A DNA stretch of 64,000 nt, taken from Fabrea salina (Eukaryota > Ciliophora > Heterotrichea > Heterotrichida > Fabreidae). The DNA lies in assembly GCA_022984795.1 (NCBI GenBank), contig JALIHJ010000002.1:62001-126000 (forward strand). The letters run 5' to 3'. Numbering within the stretch: the first letter of the stretch is position 1; each line of letters begins with the position of its first letter. The notes beneath the pieces are model-generated. The model was not told where the DNA came from. It searched no databases and was given only the letters and a program-made list of their open reading frames with translations. Of this stretch, positions 54,589-64,000 are shown in pieces. The position numbers were made by a program, and so were the translations under genes.

Positions 54589-55554
54589 ATGTTTTACTTA
54601 GAAAACCACCAAGAACAACCTGAAACTAGCCAAAGTTCTCCTAAGGAAATTTACTACTTAGTCAAAGACAACCTCAACCTCAGAAAGAAATTAAATGAAT
54701 TTCTGCAAAAGCAACAAAGCATCCAAAACATCCAACTCGAACTTAAAGACCTAATTAAAGCCAACCAAAGAACAGTTGAGCAAAAGGTTAAATTCAAGGA
54801 CTTGTCCCAAAAGAGTTCCGAAAGCCTCCATCAATCTATAAATGAAGCTTACGGACGCATGTACGATATTCTGACTCTACTAAGGAACAAAGTCGATGAG
54901 TTACTTTCAATCAAGCAAGAAACCTTGCTGTCAGCCTTCAACGAGAAAATAGCTGAAGTAACTCGGAGCTACGAAGAATCCATGGAAGAAAAAGAAAAAC
55001 GCATCCAAGAAATAGTGCAAAACGAGTCCGAAGTCCAAAAAAAACTAAGACAAACACAAAAGTCAATTGAATTCATTGAAAAAACCAACGCTAAAATAGA
55101 ACAAGAAAAAAAAGCCCTCCAAGAAACCCTTCTTTCTAAAGAACTCGAAATCCAAAGACTCAACTCCTTAGTTTACAAACTCAAAAAAGACAACCCTAAG
55201 TGTTCTTTAAGTGCCTTGAACTCCAACAGCAGCTTACACGAAAAAATAGACCTAGAAACCCACGGCTCAGAACCTTCTAAAGCAGACTTCCTCAAAACAA
55301 AACTCAGAATCGAACAGCAAAACTTAAAACTAACTCGAAAAGCTTACTTCAGAGAAAAGACCAAACGGGCCGAGCTGTACAGAGCAGTGGAGTCCTGCTT
55401 AGACGAATTCAGGTTTTGCTACAGCCGAGAAAAGCTTTCAATGGCCTTCAGCTTCAGCAAAAAGTTCATTTACAGAATGATAACAGCTCTTGTGTCCTTA
55501 GAAAAAGCAATTACCAGGAAAGACAACAAAGTTTTGTTTAAAACTATCAACTAA
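54589..55554 (+). CDS. Coiled-coil protein, function unknown
   Basis: The protein has 321 residues. Heptad-rich helix runs from about 25 to 215 (LNEFLQKQQSIQNIQLELKD and on). A separate C-terminal region at about 240-320 is rich in Phe and Arg. No family is recognised. The stop directly abuts the stop of the convergent PAM18 gene. Confidence 0.75.
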   Translation: MFYLENHQEQPETSQSSPKEIYYLVKDNLNLRKKLNEFLQKQQSIQNIQLELKDLIKANQRTVEQKVKFKDLSQKSSESLHQSINEAYGRMYDILTLLRNKVDELLSIKQETLLSAFNEKIAEVTRSYEESMEEKEKRIQEIVQNESEVQKKLRQTQKSIEFIEKTNAKIEQEKKALQETLLSKELEIQRLNSLVYKLKKDNPKCSLSALNSNSSLHEKIDLETHGSEPSKADFLKTKLRIEQQNLKLTRKAYFREKTKRAELYRAVESCLDEFRFCYSREKLSMAFSFSKKFIYRMITALVSLEKAITRKDNKVLFKTIN

Positions 55555-55881
55555 TTACTTAAACAACAAAATGTCCCTTGCCTCGTTGAGTTTCGAAGAA
55601 ACGTAAGTAGAGCCCCCGTTGTCTGGGTGGTTTAGAAGCATGAGTTTTTTGTAAGCTGTCATAATTTCTTGTTCTGACGCTGCTTGTTTCACTCCTAAAA
55701 CTAAAGCTGCTTCTTTGCGGGTCATCGGACTCCCAAAACCCCCCATGTAGGACTTTGCCAGCGGAGAGTTGTACCCACCCGCACTGCTCATTTTAGTTGC
55801 TCTTATCGTTCTAATCAGCAGTTTGCCCGTTGCTGAGGCAAACAGCAGTCCCATACCCACTAGCAACGCGTAGCGTGACAT
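55555..55881 (-). CDS. PAM18: TIM14/PAM18 J-protein of the mitochondrial import motor
   Basis: The protein has 108 residues. One N-terminal TM helix (about 4-22) is followed by a short linker and the divergent J domain with the HPD motif in LLNHPDNGGS and the AALVLGV start (DNAJC19/Pam18 type). It stimulates mitochondrial Hsp70 at the TIM23 channel. The start is 48 bases from the divergent carrier gene. Confidence 0.93.
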   Translation of the reverse strand: MSRYALLVGMGLLFASATGKLLIRTIRATKMSSAGGYNSPLAKSYMGGFGSPMTRKEAALVLGVKQAASEQEIMTAYKKLMLLNHPDNGGSTYVSSKLNEARDILLFK

Positions 55882-55929
55882 TTATTACAGTACTTACAGA
55901 GCAAAGTTATCTAACTACTGTTGTAATAA

Positions 55930-57054
55930 ATGTCGCTAGTATTAGACTCGATTGTTGTAGCCATAGATGGAGCTGGTATAGTGGTGGCGATAACTGTCAG
56001 TGGAGCCTTTATGGCTCGTTACGGGGTAAGATATACTTAGGTGCTTGACAAGCCCAGTGCTGCTACTATTTCAGAGTTAACTATCAACCTAATTCTGCCT
56101 TGCTTGTTGTTTTGTGAGATGATGCTGCACTTGTCAATAAATGAAATATCAGAGTTTGGCATGCTTTTTTTGTTTTGTTCGTGTAATTCATAAGCAGTTC
56201 ACGTTTTTGTAGGCTCGACTCTAGGGTGGATTCTAGCAACTTTTTCAAAGGCTTCTAGGAACCTTAAAAGGCTGATGATGGTTTGTGTAGGGTTCCAAGA
56301 CACCACAGCAATCCCTTTAGTGTATGCCTCAGTGCTGGGAGAGAACCACGTTACTTCTCCTGACTCAGACTTTAAAAGCAAAGCTTTAGAGTACGTGCTG
56401 ATCTACACAGTTTTTATAATAGTGTACAAGTGGACAGTAGCTTATGGGCTGATGGAAACTGAACTGATGCACTCAAGTAGTGTGGAACTTGTTGAAGATG
56501 TTGAGGATAGCACACTTGATCCCGAAGAAAAAGGATTGTTTTGGAAGATTAAAAAAATCATGAACCCTCCTATCTACGCTACACTAGCAGCTATTCCTTT
56601 AGCACTTATTCCTGGAATCAATAAGTATATAATTGCAGGGAGTGGGGCTGTGTTTCGGAAGAACCTGTTTGAAGCAGCCAACATTGTAGGGCAAACTGCT
56701 TCGCCGATTATAGACATTATTTTAGGGTGTAACTTAAGTGAGGGTTACCCTCCTACTGCAGATATAAAGTGGAAGCACATCAACTTGATACTGCTAGGGA
56801 AGCTTTTTTTGATGCCAGCAGTGGGTTTGGTGTTGGTAGGAGGCTTTTACATTGCAGGAATCATAAACAGAGTGATGGCTGTTATGGTTATGATTATTTA
56901 TGCAGGACCTACGTCTCTGCAAATGCTTATGATTTGCACTGCCCACAAAAACCAAGTAGAAAACGTTTCCAAAGTTTATTTGGTGATGTACTTGCTTGCT
57001 GCAGTGCCTATGTCAGGTTGGACTATTGCAATTCTTTTGATGTTTTATGGCTAA
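55930..57054 (+). CDS. Auxin efflux carrier-type (PIN/PILS) membrane transporter, two 15-base introns
   Basis: Exons 55930-56025, 56041-56182 and 56198-57054 give 364 residues. About ten TM helices are arranged in two halves around a short cytosolic loop (about 170-195). The N-half reads TINLILPCLLF, and further on LGWILATF and CVGFQDTTAIPLVYAS. The C-half has the repeated fold with GPTSLQMLMICT. This is the Mem_trans family; in eukaryotes it includes PIN-like ER and plasma-membrane carriers for organic anions. The ciliate substrate is unknown. Confidence 0.85.
56026..56040 (+). other. 15-base intron
   Basis: It reads GTAAGATATACTTAG, with an in-frame TAG. Removal joins MARYG to VLDKPSAAT. 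Confidence 0.9.
56183..56197 (+). other. 15-base intron
   Basis: It reads GTAATTCATAAGCAG, with an in-frame TAA. Removal joins LFCS to FHVFVGSTLG across a split codon. Confidence 0.85.
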
Positions 57055-57055
57055 C

Positions 57056-57643
57056 TTAGTCTAATTTAAAATGCTCTTGTGAGAGTTCTATGCCAAAGGC
57101 TCCTCCTATGCAGAACACTGCTCCTAAACAGTGCCACATCACGTAGTAATAAGGGCTGTTGTAACTCAGAAGCAAGCAAACAAGCGCAAGTACTCCACAA
57201 GTTGTTAAAGCAGCCAGTTTAAGTTTCCCTTGGATAAGTGGCAGTAACTTAACTGTGTAAAATAAAAACCTAACATGCAGAGCCACTATGACGAAGTACA
57301 TTGGAAGTGGGTGCACTACTAGGAGCGCTCCGTAGGAAATTGCCATGAGGAACTCAAACCTTGAGGATATGTTCATTCGGAAGACTTCTACATAAGAGAG
57401 CTCAGCTATAAGCACAGAAGTGAGGTCTAGTATACAAGTCAAGTATGAAAAGTGCCAGTGCAAAATTAAACCTGCCACCCCCAGAATTAAGAAAGATCTG
57501 TAAACTCTTTTCATACGTTTGGGCAAAGGCCCTTGTAAGTAACGCAGCAACCCTGAAATAACCAAGCACAAAGAAGCCACTGTTCCCAGTGCTCCTAAAT
57601 CTGCTAAGTCTTCGGTCTCCAGCCAGTTCCACAAAGGCACCAT
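57056..57643 (-). CDS. Polytopic membrane protein, function unknown
   Basis: The protein has 195 residues. About six hydrophobic helices span about 15-185. Short polar loops carry the phrases LHWHFSYLTCILD and SYVEVFRMN. His/Asp in the membrane is suggestive of a hydrolase or channel, but no family is recognised. The stop is one base from that of the convergent carrier gene. Confidence 0.65.
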   Translation of the reverse strand: MVPLWNWLETEDLADLGALGTVASLCLVISGLLRYLQGPLPKRMKRVYRSFLILGVAGLILHWHFSYLTCILDLTSVLIAELSYVEVFRMNISSRFEFLMAISYGALLVVHPLPMYFVIVALHVRFLFYTVKLLPLIQGKLKLAALTTCGVLALVCLLLSYNSPYYYVMWHCLGAVFCIGGAFGIELSQEHFKLD

Positions 57644-57658
57644 TATTATGCTATTAAC

Positions 57659-58078
57659 TTAGAACAAAAAACAGTTTTTTTTGTTGGGTTTTCTGAGCCC
57701 GGGTTTGCAAGGGTGCTGGTCTTTGTATCTGTGGGACAAGCAAACATTCTTTCCACAGTCTGAGCACTTTATAGAGTTGACTTGTGTAAGTTTCTTTCTA
57801 CACTTAGGTGCACAGCACACCTGGGAAGAGGACTTTTTGCAGTTCCCAGAGTTAAAGTGGAACTCCCAAAGGTAGTTAGGGTCCTGCCCAGGTTTTATAC
57901 TGATTCCTTTGCTGCAGACCGGGCACTTAAACACAGTTTCTTCGTAAGCACTGCAATTATGGTGTGTTCTGTGGTCTTTGCAAAAGTAGAGTTTGCAGTG
58001 TTCACATAGAAAAGGCAAAAAGTCTTGTTGTTTGCAAGTCATTTCTGAACAGTGAGCTCCTAGGTTTACAAATTCCAT
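57659..58078 (-). CDS. ZFAND2: AN1-type zinc finger protein, ZFAND2-like
   Basis: The protein has 139 residues. It starts MEFVNLGAHCSEMTCKQQDFLPFLCEHCKLYFCKDH, a first AN1 finger. Then come a short linker with CPVC and a second AN1 finger (CCAPKCRKKL to CLSHRYKDQHPC). Two AN1 fingers with this spacing match ZFAND2A/B, which link the proteasome and p97 to stress responses. The ubiquitin-interacting motifs of ZFAND2B are absent. ATG 58078 is chosen because the frame upstream lacks family similarity. Confidence 0.87.
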   Translation of the reverse strand: MEFVNLGAHCSEMTCKQQDFLPFLCEHCKLYFCKDHRTHHNCSAYEETVFKCPVCSKGISIKPGQDPNYLWEFHFNSGNCKKSSSQVCCAPKCRKKLTQVNSIKCSDCGKNVCLSHRYKDQHPCKPGLRKPNKKNCFLF

Positions 58079-58105
58079 TTTATCTGCAGTTTGTTGGGGG
58101 CTATA

Positions 58106-59317
58106 ATGCAGTTGGCTTTCCAAGGAAGTTTCAGTACTGTGTGGATGGCTGCGCACTGGGAAAAGCGCCTTACTAAAAACGCTATTTTGTGCCACAGCAT
58201 ACCAGAGAGTGTTAAGTCAATCATTCTTCCTGGCAGTATTTATTCGCTAAGAATTTCAGGCCACCTTCTTTTGGGAATCTCTAAAATATACTCCAAAAAG
58301 CTTTACTTAACAGAAGAGCAAATCCAAGAAGTTTTTGAACATCTTCTCCAAAACACTTCACAAGCCACCAAAAACCCCATTGCTAAACTTCCTCAAAAAA
58401 TCAACTTAGCTCCTAAAGAGCTCACCAGTCCAACTCAAAAAGCCCTTGCAAGGGCCTCCCAACAAGCCACTCCTGAAAGCATAGACCTTCCTGAAAGGGC
58501 CTTGGTGAGTTTGTACGAACTAAGACAAACCTCTGAAGAAGAAGACACCCTAGGAACTAGCTCTAACTTTTTGGAAGACCTTGAAATGGCCCAGCAGTGG
58601 CTAGACCCCCAAGACGAGATTTACATGCCTCCTGCTAAAAGACCGCCTGAGTCTGCTCCCAAACCTCGGAAAACTCCTAAGCCGGTAACTACTGCCTTTT
58701 CTAAGAAGGTAGTTAAGTGTCAGGACTCAAGCATCACAACTGAACTGGTTACAAACTCCGCAGAGGTAGTTAAGAGTCCCAGTTTTTACTGCTACTCTGA
58801 AAACTTGCTTCCGGAAGACTCAGATGAAATGCTTTACTCAGCCATGGTTGAAGGACTCTGTCCAGAGTTAGAGAACTTCTTTATTTCCCACATAAACATT
58901 CTGAGGATCAAAAGCAGCTTAAAAGAAAACTCTAGAGAAACCAAAAAGCCTTCTCAACTCAATGAAGAGCTTTCTCAAGAAGAACCTCAAGAGGACACCC
59001 AACTGGTCCAAAGCCAAACTGAAGAAGTCCAGGAACAAGCTGCAGAGCAAATCAAAGAAACTGAGCAAAAAACTGAAGAGCAAACTAATCCTAGCTGGAA
59101 TCCCCGGACTCTTAAGTTGCTTAAGTTGCTTAAGTCTATGTTTGAAAAGAGTCCAAAAGTGCACTTTGAAGACCTGTCTAAAGAAAAGAAAAGAAAAATC
59201 ATGTCTTTGGGGTTCTACGAAGTTCTGCAACTAGCTGCAAAAGACTTTGTGCTTATTGAAGCCATTCAAGATGGTCTGATATTAGCCTCTACTGAAAAAC
59301 TAAAGAATTTAACTTAA
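58106..59317 (+). CDS. RAD21: Kleisin subunit of cohesin (Rad21/Rec8 type)
   Basis: The protein has 403 residues. The N-terminal domain reads WMAAHWEKRLTKN and LRISGHLLLGISKIYSKK, the Smc3-binding region of Rad21/Rec8. The C-terminal winged helix (VHFEDLSKEKKRKIMSLGFYEVLQLAAK) binds Smc1. The middle is long and polar, with Glu/Gln-rich stretches where separase sites would lie. Cohesin holds sister chromatids together. Mitotic and meiotic forms cannot be told apart here. It starts 27 bases from the divergent zinc-finger gene. Confidence 0.87.
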   Translation: MQLAFQGSFSTVWMAAHWEKRLTKNAILCHSIPESVKSIILPGSIYSLRISGHLLLGISKIYSKKLYLTEEQIQEVFEHLLQNTSQATKNPIAKLPQKINLAPKELTSPTQKALARASQQATPESIDLPERALVSLYELRQTSEEEDTLGTSSNFLEDLEMAQQWLDPQDEIYMPPAKRPPESAPKPRKTPKPVTTAFSKKVVKCQDSSITTELVTNSAEVVKSPSFYCYSENLLPEDSDEMLYSAMVEGLCPELENFFISHINILRIKSSLKENSRETKKPSQLNEELSQEEPQEDTQLVQSQTEEVQEQAAEQIKETEQKTEEQTNPSWNPRTLKLLKLLKSMFEKSPKVHFEDLSKEKKRKIMSLGFYEVLQLAAKDFVLIEAIQDGLILASTEKLKNLT

Positions 59318-59561
59318 ATCATTGCACTTTCCAAACCAAAAACACTCTATTTGGACTGTTTATACCAAATACTAAAAATCCAGAACATATGTACTTTGGA
59401 AGCAATATGCTGGAACACAAAATTTATGAAAAAAGCACTTAAGCCTATAAAGCCACACACAAGATTGTGAACTTAGGAACCTAGTCACAGTTTCTGGGAA
59501 AAATTTTAAAAGTCTACGGTTACTGCAAATATTAGTGGAGTAAATTGCCATTTTCAAATAA

Positions 59562-60900
<1,339 letters not shown>

Positions 60901-60922
60901 ATAACTAAAGAATTACTAATAA

Positions 60923-62143
60923 ATGATCAGAAGACTCAGCAACTTAATAATGGCTTTTGACAACAGTACTCTTCCAAGAGGGCATTTTCTTTTTACTTCA
61001 GAAAGTGTTACAGAAGGTCACCCCGACAAACTCTGCGACTGCATTTCAGACGCAGTTTTGGACGCTTGTTTAGCACAAGACCACAACTCTAAAGTTGCTT
61101 GCGAGACTGTAGCTAAGTCAGACTTACTCATGATCATAGGCGAAATCTCCACTAAAGCTCATGTCAACTACGAACAAGTAGTTCGCAATACTATTAGAGA
61201 AATAGGCTACACTTCAAGCGAAGTTGGACTTGACGCAGACCACTGCAATATTGTTGTAGGAATAGAGACCCAGTCCCCAGACATTGCTCAGGCTGTGCAC
61301 TTAGACAGAAACCCCCACGAGATAGGTGCAGGGGACCAAGGACACATGTTTGGCTATGCAACCAATGAAACTCCAGAACTCATGCCGCTTTCCCACTCTC
61401 TAGCTTCTAAACTGAGCAAGCGTCTAGCTGATGCCCGCAACACAGGTATTTTGCCTTGGATTCGTCCAGACGGAAAGACCCAAGTGACAGTAGAGTACAA
61501 AAAAGAAGCTGGTGTTGTGATTCCTGTCAAAGTGCACACAATTGTTATCTCAGTTCAGCACAGTTCAGAGGTTTCTTTGGAGGAAATTAGAACCCAACTT
61601 AAAGAAACTGTAGTGAAGCCAATAGTTCCTTCTCAGTACTTGACAGAAGAAACCATTTACCACCTGAATCCCTCCGGAAAGTTTACAGTCGGAGGCCCTT
61701 ACGCTGACGCAGGACTAACCGGCAGAAAAGTTATTTTGGACACTTACGGCGGCTGGGGAGCTCACGGAGGAGGAGCTTTTTCTGGAAAGGACCCTTCTAA
61801 AGTTGACAGGTCTGCAGCTTACGCAGCTCGCTGGATTGCAAAGTCACTGGTGAAGGCAGACTTGTGCGACAGAGTTCTTATCCAACTTAGTTATGCCATT
61901 GGAATTAAGGAACCGCTTTCAGTGCACGTAGACTCCTACGGAACAGTTAAGTACGGAAGGACAGACAAAGATTTGCTCCACATTATTCTGAGGAACTTTG
62001 ACTTAAGACCTGGGTGCATCATAAGGGACCTAAACTTGCTGAGACCGATCTTCAGAAAAACTGCAGCATACGGACACTTTGGAAGAGAAAACGACCCTGA
62101 CTTTTCTTGGGAGTTTCCTAAAGACCTTGTATATATTAACTAA
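60923..62143 (+). CDS. MAT: S-adenosylmethionine synthetase
   Basis: The protein has 406 residues. [27 protein letters not shown] (the GAGDQG motif), [22 protein letters not shown] and the C-terminal domain are intact and collinear with the family. It makes S-adenosylmethionine from methionine and ATP, the donor used by the methyltransferases elsewhere in the window. An in-frame ATG nine codons later is the more usual family start. The gap to the next gene is two bases. Confidence 0.95.
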   Translation: MIRRLSNLIMAFDNSTLPRGHFLFTSESVTEGHPDKLCDCISDAVLDACLAQDHNSKVACETVAKSDLLMIIGEISTKAHVNYEQVVRNTIREIGYTSSEVGLDADHCNIVVGIETQSPDIAQAVHLDRNPHEIGAGDQGHMFGYATNETPELMPLSHSLASKLSKRLADARNTGILPWIRPDGKTQVTVEYKKEAGVVIPVKVHTIVISVQHSSEVSLEEIRTQLKETVVKPIVPSQYLTEETIYHLNPSGKFTVGGPYADAGLTGRKVILDTYGGWGAHGGGAFSGKDPSKVDRSAAYAARWIAKSLVKADLCDRVLIQLSYAIGIKEPLSVHVDSYGTVKYGRTDKDLLHIILRNFDLRPGCIIRDLNLLRPIFRKTAAYGHFGRENDPDFSWEFPKDLVYIN

Positions 62144-62145
62144 AT

Positions 62146-64000
62146 ATGACAACAGTGGAAAAGTATTACTCAGGGACTGTGTTTTTGACAAGTAACATTG
62201 AAGAGGTAAAAACTAAAGTCCAGGAACTGCTGATCAACAACTTAGACTCTTCAGGCAAGTTCTCCGACCCTGAGTTTGGGCCAACTCCTAGTGACCCCAA
62301 GGGCGAAACTTCAATATTTTTCCCACCAGAAGAGTTGAATGAACTCCAAGGAGATCCAGAAGTAGGAGCTTTAAACAACATAGCAGGACTTGAAATAGAC
62401 ATGATACAGTGGCTGCGTCCAAGGGATTTCTGCACAGACCCAGTTAATTGCCACTTCATGACTAAAGCTGAAGAAGAAGAAAAAACTCCCCTAACTTCCC
62501 CCAAAGAGCTACTTAGCAAGCACATAGAAAGGGACCTTACTAAGAGACTGCGCAAAGGAGGGGCTTCTTCTCTAGACGTGATGCAGGGCAACTTAGGCGA
62601 CTGCTGGTTCATTAGTGCTTTGGCTTTAGTAGCTATTAGAGACGACCTTCTGCACAGAGTGCTTTGTGATGAGCAGTTTATTGAGTACGAAGACAAAGGA
62701 CTGTATGTATTTAGGATGTACAAAAACTGCAGGGTGTATTATGTAGTAGTGGATGATAAAGTGCCTTGTTTAGAGAGGTCAGACGGCCAGAACTTTCCTG
62801 CATTTGCAAGGTGTAGGAACCCCAACGAGTACTGGGTGTCTCTGGTAGAGAAAGCTTACGCCAAGTTAAACATTAGGTACATTAACTTAACAAGTGGGTT
62901 CATCGATGAAGCACTGCAGGACTTAACAGGACTAGCTCCTGGAATGCTTAAGTTTGACTCAGACACAGACCAGGATAGTTTTTGGGAAGTTTTTAAGTTA
63001 CTTAGCTACAGCAACTCCTTAATAGGGGCTTCTTTGAACTTTCAGGGAAGAAAAGAAATATCTGACCGTGATAAAAGGAAACTCCAAATGGAAGCAGGGC
63101 AAATGGGCATTCAGTATGGGCATGCTTATGGAGTGCTAGACGTAAGAGAAGTCCCTGATGAAGAAAACCCTGAAATTATCCATAGACTTTTAAGAGTTAA
63201 AAACCCTTGGGGCAGCGAGAACCAATTTGAGTGGACGGGTGATTGGAGCGACGAAGACCCCAAGTGGACTGAAGCCATGAGAAAAAGGTACAACGAAGTT
63301 GGAAGGATGATTTCAAACAAAGTGGACAAAGATGAACTCGAACACAAATTCGGGAAAAACGACAACATTTTTGTTATGAAGTTCGACGACTTTGTGTACT
63401 ACTTCAACACTTTGATGGCAGTAAGAGACTTCCCTGAAGAGTGGAGTGGAGTTAGGTACTACACTAAGTGGGACCCCTGCTACGGAATTCCTCCTAAAGG
63501 AAAGAACTGGACCAAGAACCCCCAGTTCCCTTTTTATCTCAACAAAAGCGCAGAACTAGCTGTAAACTTGCAACAACCTGACCCAAGAACTGTTTCAGAA
63601 AGCAGACACTTCAACAAGTACACCATACTAGTAGTTGTGTTTAAGTTGGACCAGAGAGAAACCAAGGTTACCAGTTTTGACCCCAAGAAAATAGCTATGC
63701 AGTCGTTGGGAGCCAACTCTAGGTGCGTTATGGCTAACGGAAACCTGAGTCCAGGAAAGTACTCAATCATACTTTTGAACTCTTTAGAGGGCTGTGTAAG
63801 TGAGTGTTACTGCTCTATTTACTTTGACTGTCCTAAAGAAGACATAATCTTTGAAAAGGAAAACTGGGAAGTCATTCTAGAAGAGGAAGAAGAAGCCCCT
63901 AGACTAGTGCCTTCCAAGTCAGTAATAGCCAAACACGCACTAGAAGGAGTTATTTCAAACTTCTCCAAAAAAGAAAAATTTAAAAACCACTTTGTAAAAA
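62146..64000 (+). CDS. Calpain-family cysteine protease (3' partial)
   Basis: At least 618 residues; the frame is open to the window's right edge. The catalytic Cys is at about 153 (GNLGDCWF), His at about 326 (YGHAYGVLDV) and Asn at about 353 (VKNPWG), so the protease core is complete. A C2-like domain follows, with repeats of a beta-sandwich from about 375 on (FVMKFDDFVYYFN, then LNKSAELAVNLQQPD). No EF hands are seen so far. Calpains make limited cuts and are activated by calcium. The start ATG lies two bases after the preceding stop. Confidence 0.93.
   Translation, partial: MTTVEKYYSGTVFLTSNIEEVKTKVQELLINNLDSSGKFSDPEFGPTPSDPKGETSIFFPPEELNELQGDPEVGALNNIAGLEIDMIQWLRPRDFCTDPVNCHFMTKAEEEEKTPLTSPKELLSKHIERDLTKRLRKGGASSLDVMQGNLGDCWFISALALVAIRDDLLHRVLCDEQFIEYEDKGLYVFRMYKNCRVYYVVVDDKVPCLERSDGQNFPAFARCRNPNEYWVSLVEKAYAKLNIRYINLTSGFIDEALQDLTGLAPGMLKFDSDTDQDSFWEVFKLLSYSNSLIGASLNFQGRKEISDRDKRKLQMEAGQMGIQYGHAYGVLDVREVPDEENPEIIHRLLRVKNPWGSENQFEWTGDWSDEDPKWTEAMRKRYNEVGRMISNKVDKDELEHKFGKNDNIFVMKFDDFVYYFNTLMAVRDFPEEWSGVRYYTKWDPCYGIPPKGKNWTKNPQFPFYLNKSAELAVNLQQPDPRTVSESRHFNKYTILVVVFKLDQRETKVTSFDPKKIAMQSLGANSRCVMANGNLSPGKYSIILLNSLEGCVSECYCSIYFDCPKEDIIFEKENWEVILEEEEEAPRLVPSKSVIAKHALEGVISNFSKKEKFKNHFVK

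Overview
The window looks like macronuclear DNA of a heterotrich ciliate close to Stentor. About 60 genes fill 64 kb. They lie on both strands with gaps of often 0 to 50 bases, and nearly all are intact single-exon frames in the standard code ending in TAA or TAG. The frames that stop early are mostly joined by 15-base GT...AG introns, the size known for Stentor and Blepharisma. I found six such introns plus one of 21 bases. TGA ends only one gene and is not seen as a sense codon, so Stentor (standard code) fits better than Blepharisma (TGA as Trp), but this window alone does not settle it. The products include beta-tubulin, a SHIPPO-repeat protein, many coiled-coil, TPR and EF-hand proteins, a TRP-like channel and a calpain, as expected for a ciliate.  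Layout. 1-6465: end of a lipase, ELOF1, a thioredoxin protein, ribosomal P2, a TPR protein, a P4 flippase and a CstF64-like protein. 6497-14131: small orphans, a Tom22-like protein, a coiled-coil/GAF protein, an EF-hand protein and a TPR protein. 14132-22761: a SINE-like insertion, orphan membrane proteins, a mitochondrial RRM protein, a SHIPPO protein, an SMPD4-like protein and a WD40/ankyrin/TRP-channel gene. 22849-29061: a four-TM protein with proline-rich repeats, the DNA glycosylase NTHL1, and a tandem cluster of an unrecognised two-TM family (four intact copies and two relics, one broken by a second SINE-like insertion). 29546-41460: a TRIM/PHR protein, a Nudix hydrolase, an oxysterol-binding protein, a PLD-family protein, a bacterial-type class II HMG-CoA reductase with a long C-terminal extension, a WDR44-like protein and NDUFAF5. 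41502-49889: a coiled-coil protein with a 24-base minisatellite, two MFS transporters (one a pseudogene), a Rab, eL13 and two tandem methyltransferases. 50286-64000: CHMP4/Snf7, casein kinase 1, a TPR-SET protein, PAM18, a PIN-type carrier, an AN1 zinc-finger protein, a Rad21-like kleisin, beta-tubulin, S-adenosylmethionine synthetase and a calpain that runs off the window.  Most of the content is housekeeping. The parts that stand out are the unnamed two-TM cluster, two short retroposon-like insertions with target-site duplications that share a core sequence, the WD40-ankyrin-channel fusion, and a set of single-base frame breaks at short homopolymers in otherwise well-conserved genes. Those breaks may be assembly errors, young pseudogenes or real frameshifting. 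No CRISPR array, rRNA or tRNA was recognised.
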